This document shows, in pieces, positions 30,712 to 40,734 of a DNA stretch of 64,000 nt (the stretch's first letter is position 1; each line of letters opens with the position of its first letter). Under the pieces are notes generated by a model. It saw only the letters and a list, made by a program, of their open reading frames with translations. It did not search any database and was not told the DNA's origin. Origin of the DNA: Petasospora fabianii (Eukaryota > Ascomycota > Saccharomycetes > Phaffomycetales > Wickerhamomycetaceae); the NCBI GenBank assembly GCA_022641835.1, contig CP048716.1, forward strand, positions 372,001-436,000, in the 5' to 3' direction. The translations under genes were made by a program, and so were the position numbers.

Positions 30712-31404
30712 ATGAAATTCAGCTCTATCTTCGCCGCTTGTGCCTTGGCTACCTCCGTCTTTGCCTCCCCAATCGCTGTCGCTAAACCAGAGGACGTCGC
30801 TGTCGCTAAACCAGAGAACATCTCTATCGTTGAACCACAGGTCATCACTCTCCCAAAGGATGTCTCTGTTCGCTCTTTGAGAACCGTTTCTAAGTCTCTT
30901 AACTTCTCTCCACTTACAACTATTGCTAATCTCTTTGGTCTCCATGAAGTTGTCGTCTTTGTCACCGATGTCACCAAGGTTATTAAAATTGTTGAAGACT
31001 TGGCCGCCTCTGCCGCTTCTGGTGATGTTGCTGCCGTTCATGCTGACCTTATCCAGATTGTTGAGGGTTTCTTCAAGGGTATCCTTAGCGCTCTTCACAT
31101 CAGTGACCTTGGTAACACCAACTACGTGACGCAAGCCAATGACGGTCTTTCTGCCCTCCTCGACACCACTAAGCACTACTTGGATGACTACCTCAACACT
31201 TCCAGCCAAGTTGATCCTTCCGTCACCCTCATTGTGAAGTCTCTTGAGCTCCTTTTCAACTCTATCATTGCTTCTTTGCAGGCTATTCTGCACAGCAAGC
31301 TCGTCGTTGCTGTTGTTTCTGTCCTGTTGAACGTCGTGCCATCTATCATTACCGTCATCAGCTTTTCCTTGAAAGTTGCTCGTAAGTTTACCATTGGTTT
31401 CTAA
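30712..31404 (+). CDS. Unidentified small secreted protein
   Basis: 230 residues. It opens with a classical signal peptide (MKFSSIFAACALATSVFA, cleavage before SP). Then comes a short duplicated segment (AVAKPEDV, AVAKPENI), after which the chain is rich in Val, Leu, Ala, Ser and Ile and predicted helical. The only cysteine is in the signal peptide, so the mature protein has no disulfides. There is no GPI-type tail and no glycan-rich Ser/Thr domain, although VSFLL-type amphipathic/hydrophobic segments near the C-terminus might bind a membrane or hydrophobic surface. Codons are strongly biased toward GCC, GTC, ACC, CTT and AAG, suggesting high expression. I recognise no family; fungal hydrophobic-surface-binding proteins are similar in size and layout, but no motif proves it. 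It has a 2.4-kb gene-free upstream region. Confidence 0.85.
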   Translation: MKFSSIFAACALATSVFASPIAVAKPEDVAVAKPENISIVEPQVITLPKDVSVRSLRTVSKSLNFSPLTTIANLFGLHEVVVFVTDVTKVIKIVEDLAASAASGDVAAVHADLIQIVEGFFKGILSALHISDLGNTNYVTQANDGLSALLDTTKHYLDDYLNTSSQVDPSVTLIVKSLELLFNSIIASLQAILHSKLVVAVVSVLLNVVPSIITVISFSLKVARKFTIGF

Positions 31405-31682
31405 TTGGACTATATACTATACTTTTTTTTCAAATCAATAACCTTTTTTTTTATACTCCACCTGATTATAGCGTAGTTCAGTGTCACCCAGACAGTTCTT
31501 TGTCAAGAGACGAAGAAAGAGAGAAAGAGAGAACCGTCCTGTAAAGCGTCTGCCAACCCCACGCGTGCCAATATCCCGATACGGACATGGCGAAATGACG
31601 TTATTCCCAAGCTCATCGTTGAATTCTCCGCCTCACTTTCCCACTACATCACACCAGCGGAAGCTAACTCAGAAATCCAACA

Positions 31683-32525
31683 ATGAGCACTTCATTTCCC
31701 CAGATCTTGCCAAATGGCTCCCTGATCCTTGCATGGCAAGTTAAGAGTATGTCTTTCCCTTCACTCGATCGCAACCCTGGCTACAAGTGACTAACCTCAT
31801 CGCAAACAGATCGTCATGTCCTCGTTGTAGGCGGTGGAGAAGTCGCAGCTGGACGTATATATCACTTGCTGAATGCGAATGCAAAAGTCACTGTGATCTC
31901 TCCCTCTATGAATGCTGAGATTGAACAGAGAGAGAAAGATGGATTGCTGCATGCTGTCGTGCGCCGGGCGTTTGTTGAGGATGATCTTGAGATGTATTCC
32001 AAGGGCAAAGAAGCACCTGTATTGACTGAATACAATGAAGAGGAATACGCATTGATGGACCAATATATTAAGGAAACGAGGTTTGAGATGGTTCTCGTGG
32101 CTATTGATGATCCGGTTGAGAGTAAGAGGATCTATTATCAGTGCAAGAAGAGAGGTATGAATGTGAACATTGCTGATGTGCCGCCATTGTGTGACTTTTA
32201 CTTCGGTGCTATCTTCAGAAAAGGTGATCTACAGGTGATGGTGAGTACAAATGGTAAAGGTCCTAGAATGGCCAGATTGATTAAGGATAAGATTGGGGAT
32301 ATGTTTGCAGATTATGAGATTGATAAGACTGTTGAGAATATCGGTCAGGTGAGGAAGCTATTGAGAAAGGCATGCCCTGGTCAGGAGTTGAATGATATCT
32401 CCACAAGAATGGAATGGATGACTAAAGTTACAGATATATATTCGTTCAAGCAGTGGAGTGTGATGGATCCAGAGAAAGTGATCAAGTACTTCCCTGAGAT
32501 GCCGCCAAAGTTTGAAGAGCTATAA
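31683..32525 (+). CDS. MET8: Bifunctional siroheme synthase (precorrin-2 dehydrogenase/ferrochelatase), two exons
   Basis: Makes siroheme for sulfite reductase by oxidising precorrin-2 with NAD and inserting iron. Exon 1 is 31683-31746 (MSTSFPQILPNGSLILAWQV and on). The 63-base intron is 31747-31809, with donor GTATGT, branch TGACTAAC and acceptor AACAG. Exon 2 is 31810-32525. The 259-residue product has the Rossmann motif VVGGGEVAAGR at 27-37, interrupted if the first in-frame ATG of exon 2 (31866) is used as the start. The dual-activity aspartate region reads NIADVPPLCDFYFGA, nearly identical to yeast Met8, and the dimer/chelatase part follows (STNGKGPRMARLIKDKI). It is convergent with NGR1; in S. 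cerevisiae NGR1 and MET8 are YBR212W and YBR213W. Confidence 0.97.
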
Positions 32526-32951
32526 ATGAGCTATTCTTGTATAGAAAAACATACAAAGTGCATAAGATGTGTGTATTTTAAATGATCTTGGAATGGATAC
32601 AAAAACGTGTATGGCAAAAACAGGGACAGAAAGAGTAGAGGGTCCAGCAATTTTTGCAATTGGTGCTGTGACCGGCTAAGAAAAGAACCGCAACTTAATG
32701 GAACAAAACTTTGGTCGAACGTGAAAAGCAGAATCAAATATCCCAAAACAAGAGTAAAACAACCTTTTTTCTTCTCAAAAGCAGATATGGAAGAGCAAAC
32801 CAGAAATCAACATTCCATGGCCGGCATATGGATAACGAGCGTGTAAAGCAAATAAAAGAGATATCATCAGACAACAAAAACAAAACAAATCATGGGAAGC
32901 AGATCAAAACTTTCATAAACATGTTCCAACTTTCAAAATCAGATCCCTGTC
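32526..32951. other. Convergent spacer between MET8 and NGR1
   Basis: About 425 bases, A-rich on the plus strand. It is likely to consist of the two 3' untranslated regions. The small frames it contains look random. Confidence 0.5.
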
Positions 32952-34667
32952 TTAATGCAAAGAGTCCAATTTACCAGCGACAGCAGCTTTGTACATCTCC
33001 TCCAACTTGGAACCACTTTCAGCATCGCCTCTAGTCTCTGGAGATTCCTCCTTTTCGCCAGTCTCGTACTGCTCCATCTGCTGTGGTTGGTATTGTTGTG
33101 GATCAACCTGACCAAACTGGTCATAGCCACCAAACTTCTGGTCACCAGGTGGCATCATGTACATAGTGTTGACAGGAGGAACCATTTGCATGGCAAAGGG
33201 AGCGGTTCCTGGCAACCCACCCATACCTGCACTCTGTGGTGGAACACCAACTGGAGGTGGAGCCATGCCTGGAGACAACTGTTGTGGGCCTGGTGCTGGA
33301 GCACCGCCCATTTGTGGTGGAGCTACACCAGCTGGTGGCAAGCCATTACCTTGCATAGCTGCTGCCATTGCCATTTGAAGACGTTGTTGGTTCTGTTGAC
33401 GACCCCAGCTGAGACGGATACGGGATCCACCAATTACAAAGCCCTGCATGGCATTAATGGCATCAACGGCATCCTCACGCTTCTCAAAGCGGATGAAACC
33501 ACATCCCTTGTTTGGTGGAATCTTGATGTGTACAATTGGGCCAAATGGCTGGAAGAGTGTAGCGAGCATGTTCTCAGTGACGCCCGCAGCGAGACCACCA
33601 ACGAATACAGTTGTGTTGTTTGGATCCGAGTACGAGATGGACTGAATAGAGCCTGGACCACCGTTAACTGGTGGCACTACTGGGCCTGGGCCTGGTGCAC
33701 CGGCACCGGTACCATCCTGGTCGTAGAACTGCATCGATGGTGGCACTTGTTGATATTGATACATCATCATATCTGGTTGCTGTTGCTGTTGGGCAAATTG
33801 TGCTCCTGGGAACTGACCTGGGAATTGGCCACCCATCACATTAGCACCACCCATGTTGTTGGCTTGGGATCTTGGGGTGGCAAGGGCGACTCTAAGTGGA
33901 CGGCCCGCACACCAGACACCAGACATCTCAGTGAGAGCACGGCGACGCTCCTCTTCGTCACTGAAACGGACAAAACCAAAGCATCTGGATGTACCAGTGA
34001 TTGGATCTGTCATGACACGGACAGTCTTGACGGATTTGAAATGGGTCTGGAAGAGGGCCAAGAGGTGGGCCTCAGTGGTGGATGGGGACAAGTCACCAAC
34101 AAAGAGGGAGTACTCTGGAGACTGTGGGATTGGAGAGGACAATGTGGCGCCGGAGGCCCAGTTGAGTCTGAACTGTCTCGTAGTGTTTGGGATCAAAGAA
34201 CCGTTGAGGGCCAAAGCGGATTTGGCCTCGTCATAGTTCTCAAACTCAACAAAGCAGTAACCGGCATGTCCAGTGTTCAAGTTGGCGGCTGGGGTACCTC
34301 TCTTCGCTTTGATGAGCTTCACGAGCACACGCTTTCCGAGGGAGTCCCACAAGTTCTCAATTGCCTCCTCGTCAGACCATGGGTCAAGGTCACCCATCCA
34401 GAGTGTTTTTGGTGGAGATGAGGATGTAGATGCAGTGGCGGATGGCGGGTTTGGGATTGGGAGAGGTGTGAGGAACTCGCTTCCACCGAGCTGAGCAACT
34501 GGCTGTTGAGTAATCTGTGGTTGCTGGGAACCCTGCTGTTGCTGCTGCTGCTGTTGTTGCTGCTGCTGACTCTGTGGTGGCTGTTGAGAAGCCTGCTGTT
34601 GGGCATCACCTGGAGCTGGTGTGGAGGACTGTTCAAGGCCCTGGCCGTTGTTGTATTGAGCTGACAT
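32952..34667 (-). CDS. NGR1: Ngr1/Nam8-family RNA-binding protein with three RRMs
   Basis: 571 residues. The N-terminus is Gln-rich with a pure run of about 12 Gln at 34-45. RRM1 at about 88-170 has TLWMGDLDPWSDE and GYCFVEFENYDEA; RRM2 at about 187-265 has SLFVGDLSPSTTEA and CFGFVRFSDEEE; RRM3 at about 352-424 has TVFVGGLAAGVTE and GCGFIRFEKREDA. A Pro/Gly/Met-rich tail follows. This is the TIA1-like architecture of S. cerevisiae Ngr1 (mRNA decay) and Nam8 (U1 snRNP, meiotic splicing). Adjacency to MET8 favours the Ngr1 name; the two functions may be combined in one gene here. A long purine-rich stretch on the plus strand just upstream (34740-34900) would give a pyrimidine-rich leader. Confidence 0.93.
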   Translation of the reverse strand: MSAQYNNGQGLEQSSTPAPGDAQQQASQQPPQSQQQQQQQQQQQQGSQQPQITQQPVAQLGGSEFLTPLPIPNPPSATASTSSSPPKTLWMGDLDPWSDEEAIENLWDSLGKRVLVKLIKAKRGTPAANLNTGHAGYCFVEFENYDEAKSALALNGSLIPNTTRQFRLNWASGATLSSPIPQSPEYSLFVGDLSPSTTEAHLLALFQTHFKSVKTVRVMTDPITGTSRCFGFVRFSDEEERRRALTEMSGVWCAGRPLRVALATPRSQANNMGGANVMGGQFPGQFPGAQFAQQQQQPDMMMYQYQQVPPSMQFYDQDGTGAGAPGPGPVVPPVNGGPGSIQSISYSDPNNTTVFVGGLAAGVTENMLATLFQPFGPIVHIKIPPNKGCGFIRFEKREDAVDAINAMQGFVIGGSRIRLSWGRQQNQQRLQMAMAAAMQGNGLPPAGVAPPQMGGAPAPGPQQLSPGMAPPPVGVPPQSAGMGGLPGTAPFAMQMVPPVNTMYMMPPGDQKFGGYDQFGQVDPQQYQPQQMEQYETGEKEESPETRGDAESGSKLEEMYKAAVAGKLDSLH

Positions 34668-36193
34668 TCTGTATAATGGGATTGAACTTTTGAAATCAGA
34701 TAAACAGACAACTTTTTTTCTTCACGTTTTATGAATTGATCAATTCGAATGTGTAAGTGGAAAGGGGATCTCTCGTGGCAAGTAGGGAGATTCGAGGTCT
34801 TTGTCGGATCGGATCGGTAAAGAGCAAAAGATCAAAGCAGTACAGTGAGTTGGAAAAACACAGAAAACACAAGAAAACGGAAACAGAAGGTACTCAATGC
34901 GTTGCGGTGTTGAGGCTTGTGCTTAGTCTTCTTGACGATTTGAATAACTGATTCGATTGGTGATAAAATGCACAGAGGCAAAGAGCAAGCTATTGATGGA
35001 CTGGGGGCGAAAAAAAAATTGACGACGGGACACGCGGGGGAATGGGGCAGGTGAGATGATTGATCTAAGTGGAAGAGGTCGAGTCCAATTGAAGGATTTG
35101 TCGTTTGTTTTCACGGGACAGTGTGTGGTCGACGATGGTAGATTGTTAGTAGAATCTTGATCTTAGAAGGGTGAGAAAGTGTTGTCGTTGAAGAAAGTGG
35201 ATATTTCAAGTGATGAAAATCATTTGTCTGTCTATTTTAGGCGGCGGGACAAACCGCGCTGGATGCGATGTTCTTGGATCGCGGGTACCTGAGCCTAGAC
35301 AACTGACAGTTCTCATACGTGGTCGATATTGAGTTGCGATAAGAGCGATGTCTCTGTGACCGTAGATGTCAGTAGAGTAGTATATTAAAACTTCAAGAGC
35401 ATATCTCGCACGACAGCCTGACTAAAAGTCAAAGTCTACGCGTGTACCGTGCGTCAGTTTGTTTGTCCACCGGGATAAAAGGAGAAGAAGACACCTCTGG
35501 ACAAGGCGCGGTGACCGAGTTCTTGTTTCGAGAAAGCCCTTGGTGCCATTGATAGAAGCTTCTGGAAGAGAACATCATCAGGGCGTTTCAATCATTTTCC
35601 ATGGGGAAATAACGAGCATATAAATACAATATAATAGCAGGCAGCACTGACAGCTCTTGTTCAGTGCCATGTCTCCACGAACTTCGCCTCTCTTGTCCCA
35701 TAGATTCAATAGCTGTCAAGATCGCGAATGTGCCCCTGACCACACTAAGGCTAGGATCCAACGAGATGGTAAATGCTACACCAGTTCCCCGCCACTGCTC
35801 GTAGGCATCCCCGATCTCCGCTTTCAAGCCTTGGGAAACCTGAGGCGGTCAATCTCTAGGCTCCCCCACTGGCCACAGCACTTGTGCCTCCAGCGACAGC
35901 TGACTACAACAATAGAGGAGACATCCCGCAGCGGCGGACAGAACCCCCAAACGCGCACAACCGCAGACACAAAGTCTCGGATCTTCAAAGGGACGCCGCT
36001 AATTTTGGACGGACCTCTAACGTCATCGCCGTATCTCGCGATCAGCAGAAAAGTCCTTAAAAGTCCTGGCTTTCACGTGCACAATAGACACGTAATTACA
36101 ATACTGTAGTTGACTTTTGTTTTATGGAATATGTGTATGTCTATTTGGTGTAGACCGTTCAACGGTCTCTATAGAGTAAACCTTTTTATGCGA
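34668..36193. other. 1.5-kb upstream region of NGR1
   Basis: Contains the NGR1 promoter and long leader. A plus-strand frame of 150 codons at 35657-36109 and a shorter one on the minus strand (35588-35827) overlap each other; both are Arg/Ser/Pro-rich without family features and I do not call them. A poly-A run lies near 35011. No tRNA or repeat is recognised. Confidence 0.45.
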
Positions 36194-37030
36194 TCACTCG
36201 AAGAGCTCAGGCACAGCCTGTGGCAAGTCGAGGATGTCTCTAATAAGGATAGCACCTTCTGGGGTAGTACCCAAATCTTCATCTCTCTCAACAAAGTGCA
36301 CAGCCTTCTTAAATCCCAATTTAACAGCTGTGGCAATGTTAGAAGCACTGTCATCAACAAAGTAGCAGTTCTCAAAGGACTTGCCGCCCGCTTCTTTCAA
36401 CGCCCTATGGAAAGCTTGTTCCTGTGGTTTACAAACAAAGTCCATCTTTCCATAGTCACAGAACGATAACCCTTCAAACAGATCTCCGATACCTAACAAT
36501 CGAACACAGCGCTCACCGTGATTCTTATATGCATTAGTGAAGAGCCATAATCTATCGCAGTGACCCTTCCCCCTCAACTTGATCAACATGTCTCTCAATT
36601 TCTCATCCGGATGAAGAATCTCTTGTAATGGAAGCGCATCATCAACCTTGGCATTATACTCCAATCCATCAATCTTGTGATATTTCACTAATCCTTGGAT
36701 AGCGAGTCCATACGTTCTGTAGTATTTCAACTGGAGTTCCATAGCATCTTCATTACTCAAATCGAGTCTGCGCACAAAATAATCATGGATATATTGCTGC
36801 ATTAAATCATGGATCTGGAGTGAGCGCTTATAGAGACAGTTATCAATGTCAAAGAAAAAGATTGGACCATCGGTTTGAGGAGCAGGACCATTACCATATG
36901 GGAGCTTGATGGTGGACCCCGGGTGAGTAAGAGAGGCGAGATGCTCTTTGTTCACTTGCAGTTGTCTTGCAATGTGTGTTTCGTATTCAGCTGGTGTTGA
37001 ACGATCAGTCACGTAATTGGCCAGTGTCAT
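36194..37030 (-). CDS. SDT1: Sdt1/Phm8-type HAD phosphatase (nucleotide 5'-monophosphatase)
   Basis: Cytosolic HAD-superfamily hydrolase of the pyrimidine 5'-nucleotidase family; S. cerevisiae Sdt1 acts on UMP/CMP and pyridine nucleotides, and its relative Phm8 on nucleotide monophosphates. The frame reaches an ATG at 37120, but the 30 extra residues are His/Arg-rich and look like leader. The ATG at 37030 (MTLANYVTDRS) gives 278 residues, close to Sdt1 (280). Motifs: FFFDIDNCLYKRS near residue 55 (nucleophile Asp and second Asp), LWLFTNAYKNH, the lysine motif DFVCKPQEQAF, and NCYFVDDSASN. I cannot separate SDT1 from PHM8 by eye. Confidence 0.92.
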   Translation of the reverse strand: MTLANYVTDRSTPAEYETHIARQLQVNKEHLASLTHPGSTIKLPYGNGPAPQTDGPIFFFDIDNCLYKRSLQIHDLMQQYIHDYFVRRLDLSNEDAMELQLKYYRTYGLAIQGLVKYHKIDGLEYNAKVDDALPLQEILHPDEKLRDMLIKLRGKGHCDRLWLFTNAYKNHGERCVRLLGIGDLFEGLSFCDYGKMDFVCKPQEQAFHRALKEAGGKSFENCYFVDDSASNIATAVKLGFKKAVHFVERDEDLGTTPEGAILIRDILDLPQAVPELFE

Positions 37031-37612
37031 CTTGTGTGTGGTATGATGAAGACGAAGGTGTTGTTGTATAAAATGGGGATGGCAGCGAGAGATTCGGTGG
37101 CGATGTCTCGAGATGAACATGTGTGTGTCCTTTGTATGCGTTGTGTTGCGATCGATGATGGGACAAAAGATTTAAGAAACTGTTGGTTCGGGCAGTGAGT
37201 GAGGTGAGTCAAATGGAAAGCTGATAATAGCGGAGGAATCGTTTTACTCCGCCGGGGATAACGATATAGTGATGGAGCGTTAACTCAAAGTGAGTCAGTA
37301 ACACCAAACCTATGCATAACATCCTCGGGGTATGAATTGTATTTGCGCTTACTGTTTGGCTGCCCCGTGCCTCCGCTGACCTCGAGATACCGACGCGACG
37401 TCATTCTGCCCCCGCACATGGGTCCCGGTGGACGTTTTGATGGTATATATCGGGAAGCATTTGGATTCCAGAGTCTTTTAAAGCCACCCCTTATGAGACT
37501 TAGATAGATCTCGAGTTAATTAGTCGTTTTTGATGAGTCTAAGCACTCTTTACGGTGCCCAATGTAGTCGCGCACGGTTAGGCTGATGCAGGTCAGATTG
37601 TTTACATAGTAA
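37031..37612. other. Intergenic between SDT1 and tRNA-Glu
   Basis: About 580 bases: the SDT1 promoter plus a gene-free stretch before the tRNA. I looked for LTR-like ends because yeast retroelements favour tRNA upstream regions, and saw none. Confidence 0.5.
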
Positions 37613-37684
37613 TCCGATATAGTGTAACGGCTAGCACGGTTCGCTTTCACCGAGCAGACCCGGGTTCGACTCCCGGTATCGGAG
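37613..37684 (+). tRNA. tRNA-Glu (anticodon TTC)
   Basis: A 72-base gene without an intron folds into a complete cloverleaf. The acceptor stem TCCGATA pairs perfectly with TATCGGA, and the D stem GTGT pairs with GCAC. The anticodon stem GTTCG pairs with CGAGC (one G-T pair) around the loop CTTTCAC, with TTC at the anticodon positions. The T stem CCGGG pairs with CCCGG around TTCGACT. The internal B box reads GGTTCGACTCC. The discriminator base is G. A nine-T run follows seven bases later. Confidence 0.98.
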
Positions 37685-37690
37685 GATTCA

Positions 37691-37699
37691 TTTTTTTTT
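37691..37699 (+). terminator. RNA polymerase III terminator of tRNA-Glu
   Basis: Nine consecutive T residues on the non-template strand, seven bases beyond the tRNA end. Confidence 0.9.
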
Positions 37700-38436
37700 G
37701 CAATTTTTATATTGCGATAGCTTCGTGCTATAACTGGTAGTATTAGATAAACTGGATCTCAAAAAACACATAAAATCGACCAAGTTTGATAAATTGGAAT
37801 ACAAGATTGAGTTTCAATTGTCCCCTTTGTCTTTAGAAATAAGGGTGCAGTTAGAACCTTATCTACAGCATGTCTACATCTAGGCATGCGGCCATGACAC
37901 CCATTTTGAAGGGTATCGGAACGATATCAGACAGCTTTTGGCACATTTCCCATCTAAACGATTAGCAATCTATCAGATCATCAGCACACTACACAAGCCA
38001 CTTGCCGGGTACAAGCTTCCCCTCTGGGTAAGCGGGTGATGGTTCGAGCCCCCGGTTGTTCACGGATACGCGGATTGCGTGAGGGTGGGGCCAGGCTGAG
38101 CAGGGCACTCACCTGACTTATAATAACACTCGCATCCGACCGAGGAGTCATATAAACGAGCAAGAACGTACCAAACCCTACAACAAATATCAGGGCGACT
38201 CAGGTGCACACGCAGACTACATTATAGCCCAACAAGCAGACTAGACACACAAACACACACGCCACTCACCACCCACTCACCCAACTCATCCCATTCCCCC
38301 ACCCGCTGGCCGCGAATGCCCAAAAATTTCTTTGACCATCAATACAAATAGTCATCTCCCCGCCGCCACCACCACACCACACAACATACACCACCCGCTA
38401 TTTTGCCTAAATCACTCGCTCTAAAGTCTCACAGAC
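37700..38436. other. Intergenic: RMD9 promoter
   Basis: About 737 bases. The last 240 before the ATG are CA/CCAC-rich (ACACACAAACACACACGCC), a common look for yeast leaders. A GGTTCGAGCC word at 38041-38050 resembles a pol III B box but no tRNA folds around it. Confidence 0.5.
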
Positions 38437-40203
38437 ATGTTTAGAGTCACGCAACAGCAGGTTCTCAAGACCAGAATCACCGGACAGGTGGTTCAACAGG
38501 CCAGAAGCTCGATCAATCATCACTCGGTGCGCTTCAACTCTGTCGCCATCGAACGTAAGCCATCAACCAGTACAACGGAACCACAGCGCTTCACATCGTT
38601 CACCAACACAATCAAAAACGTGGCAGACCTTCAGAAACAGCAGGTGCCGAAGCCGCAGACAAAGCGTAAGAACAACAATAGAAATCATACCAACCCATCC
38701 TCACCATGGGCAAAGCAGATCGCCGCATACAGAGATACACTCGCTCAAATCACAAACTTTGATGACCCAGCTACCCAACCGTTCTTCTGGGAAATGCTCA
38801 AGAAGGCCATGGCCCAGTACGAGGAACTTAAGGGAACACCAGATTTCACACCGCATCTCGTATCACTCCTTGTGTATGCTCTTCACACTGGACTTAGATT
38901 CAATCGTAACCAATTGACCAGATTGGCTAAGAAGCCAGATTATGACGCTCGTTCTTTCCACACCGAGATTAATGGGTTCATCAAGAACTCTCTTAGAGGC
39001 ATCACAAAGGACATGCTCGATGACCTGGTGCAGCTGAATGAGAGTGGTGCCATGCACTTGTTGACGTCATTAAAGGAGCTCAAGCTTGAGAGTGAGGCGC
39101 TTAGTCTCTGGACATCATCAATGGAGAGGGAAAGCTTGAAGAAGACTTTCTTGAGACCAAAGGTTGTTGGTGTCTTGCTTCCAATGATGTATAACTCTGG
39201 CTCCAACTTTGAAGATTTGCAAGCGTTGTTTGAAGAATCGAGAAGCATCCAGTCTCATCCACATCTCGTCTCTGGTATGATTAAGACATGTCTTGCTGCC
39301 GGTCACGTTCAGCAGGCTCTTGATTTGTTCAATGACCTCGCGTCAAATTCCAGTAAGGAGAGCTACCCAGCTTTGATTGACGTGCATTTGTCCTTTATCG
39401 GTGACTGTAAGAACACTGGTATTGCCGCTATCATGTTCAACAAGGCCATAAACAGAGAAATGCCTTACAAATTCACTCTTCATGTTAACAGTGTCAAGCA
39501 ATTCCTTGAGAACATTTGGACAGAGGATCAGAACTTCGAAATGGTTTATGAAAAATGGAACGATGCCACGAGATTCTATGGTAGAAACATTCACCATGGT
39601 ATCTCCTCTTCTTTGAACAACACCTTCTTTGACATCTTCTTTGAGAAATACGCTAATGACAAGGCTGCTGGTTTGTTGAGATTGAAGGAGATCATTGCTG
39701 TCTACAACGACATCAAGCCAATTGATGAGCCATTCTTCAACATTATCATCTCCAAGTGCACAGTGTGGAAGGATAAAGAGACTATTGACACTCTTTACGG
39801 CGCCTACGCTCTGTACAACTTGCAGAAGACTGAAGTTTCCAGACGTATTTATTTGAAGTCCCTTGGATCTATTAAGAACGTTTCTGAAGAGGAAATTCTT
39901 GCTAGTTGGTACGAGTTGATTCAACACAATGATGCTGAGGGATACAAGTACATTGCCAATGCCGACTGGGCCGCCCTCAGAGATGCCACTTTTGCCTCGG
40001 ATGAGTCTAGAGTTGAGCTCTATGCTAAGATTTTGAAGCAATACCAGTGGTTCTGCCGTGATGAGGGTCAATGGCGCAGATTGCACAACATTGTCAACAT
40101 CTATCCAATTCTTGAGCCATATTTGAAAAACTTGGGTACTCTTGATGCATCTAGTGTCAAGGTTCCACAACTTACAAACATGCGCGTTGTTGAATTTGCT
40201 TAA
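38437..40203 (+). CDS. RMD9: Rmd9-type mitochondrial mRNA-binding protein
   Basis: 588 residues. The N-terminus (MFRVTQQQVLKTRITGQVVQ and on, ending near RFNSVA) is a basic mitochondrial presequence. The rest is a helical-repeat (PPR-like) fold, with FTLHVNSVKQFLENIW and repeated pairs of amphipathic helices such as SGMIKTCLAAGHVQQALDLF. Rmd9 binds a dodecamer at the 3' ends of mitochondrial mRNAs and stabilises them. It corresponds to S. cerevisiae RMD9 (YGL107C) and its duplicate YBR238C. Its neighbours here are relatives of genes close to both copies (VHC1-ABD1-PRP5 near YBR238C, TAF6-SLD3 near YGL107C). Confidence 0.9.
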   Translation: MFRVTQQQVLKTRITGQVVQQARSSINHHSVRFNSVAIERKPSTSTTEPQRFTSFTNTIKNVADLQKQQVPKPQTKRKNNNRNHTNPSSPWAKQIAAYRDTLAQITNFDDPATQPFFWEMLKKAMAQYEELKGTPDFTPHLVSLLVYALHTGLRFNRNQLTRLAKKPDYDARSFHTEINGFIKNSLRGITKDMLDDLVQLNESGAMHLLTSLKELKLESEALSLWTSSMERESLKKTFLRPKVVGVLLPMMYNSGSNFEDLQALFEESRSIQSHPHLVSGMIKTCLAAGHVQQALDLFNDLASNSSKESYPALIDVHLSFIGDCKNTGIAAIMFNKAINREMPYKFTLHVNSVKQFLENIWTEDQNFEMVYEKWNDATRFYGRNIHHGISSSLNNTFFDIFFEKYANDKAAGLLRLKEIIAVYNDIKPIDEPFFNIIISKCTVWKDKETIDTLYGAYALYNLQKTEVSRRIYLKSLGSIKNVSEEEILASWYELIQHNDAEGYKYIANADWAALRDATFASDESRVELYAKILKQYQWFCRDEGQWRRLHNIVNIYPILEPYLKNLGTLDASSVKVPQLTNMRVVEFA

Positions 40204-40734
40204 TGTTTCTATATGAATTGCATACAATCACACACTTTCTCTTTGCCTCCCTCCTCCATATCCCTCTTTAATGGTTTGATTTCCCCGGTTATACATTGTT
40301 TTCGTTGATTTTAATTTAATTTTGGTGATGTTCGGAAACTGTATATAGACACATACACCCGGTATAAAGTTACTTTAATGATACAACACCTCTATATATT
40401 TGTCTTGTGATTGGTTGTCAGTATAGCGGCTTTGTCTTGTGTTGGCAGCCTCTCTTGATCCAAGCCGCGATAAAGATCAAAAAATAAGGTGCAACCTGAT
40501 AACTAACGTCCAGTATCTGTTGCATCCTTATCTATCATAACTACCCTTCCTTGCGACAGAAACCCGCCACTGGGCTTCACAGTCTCTCTTTGGTCTTATT
40601 CCCGAGTTTATACCTCTTCCAACTACGCAGACTACTCCTAAAAAAGTTCGCTTTGAAAAGCGCTCACTGCAGCCAAAGACACCGAACCTGTCATCACAAC
40701 CAATCTACAAGATCACCCAATACTCGCTCTCTGC
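40204..40734. other. Intergenic between RMD9 and VHC1
   Basis: About 530 bases between two codirectional genes. The AT-rich first half (40204-40400) likely ends RMD9; the second half is pyrimidine/CT-rich leader. No further feature is seen. Confidence 0.5.

Noticed and set aside
31866-32525. MET8 starting at the first ATG of exon 2
   Set aside because: This would delete the NAD-binding GGGEVAAGR motif; a well-formed intron joins exon 1 instead.
35657-36109. 150-codon plus-strand frame upstream of NGR1 and SDT1
   Set aside because: Arg/Ser/Pro-rich composition, a competing frame on the other strand, and no motif; most likely chance.
38041-38051. B-box-like GGTTCGAGCC suggesting a second pol III gene
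   Set aside because: The flanking bases do not form a T stem, and no acceptor or anticodon arm can be drawn; it is a chance word.
37031-38436. Possible LTR or retroelement insertion beside the tRNA-Glu
   Set aside because: No TG...CA-bounded repeat, target duplication or reverse-transcriptase-like frame is visible.
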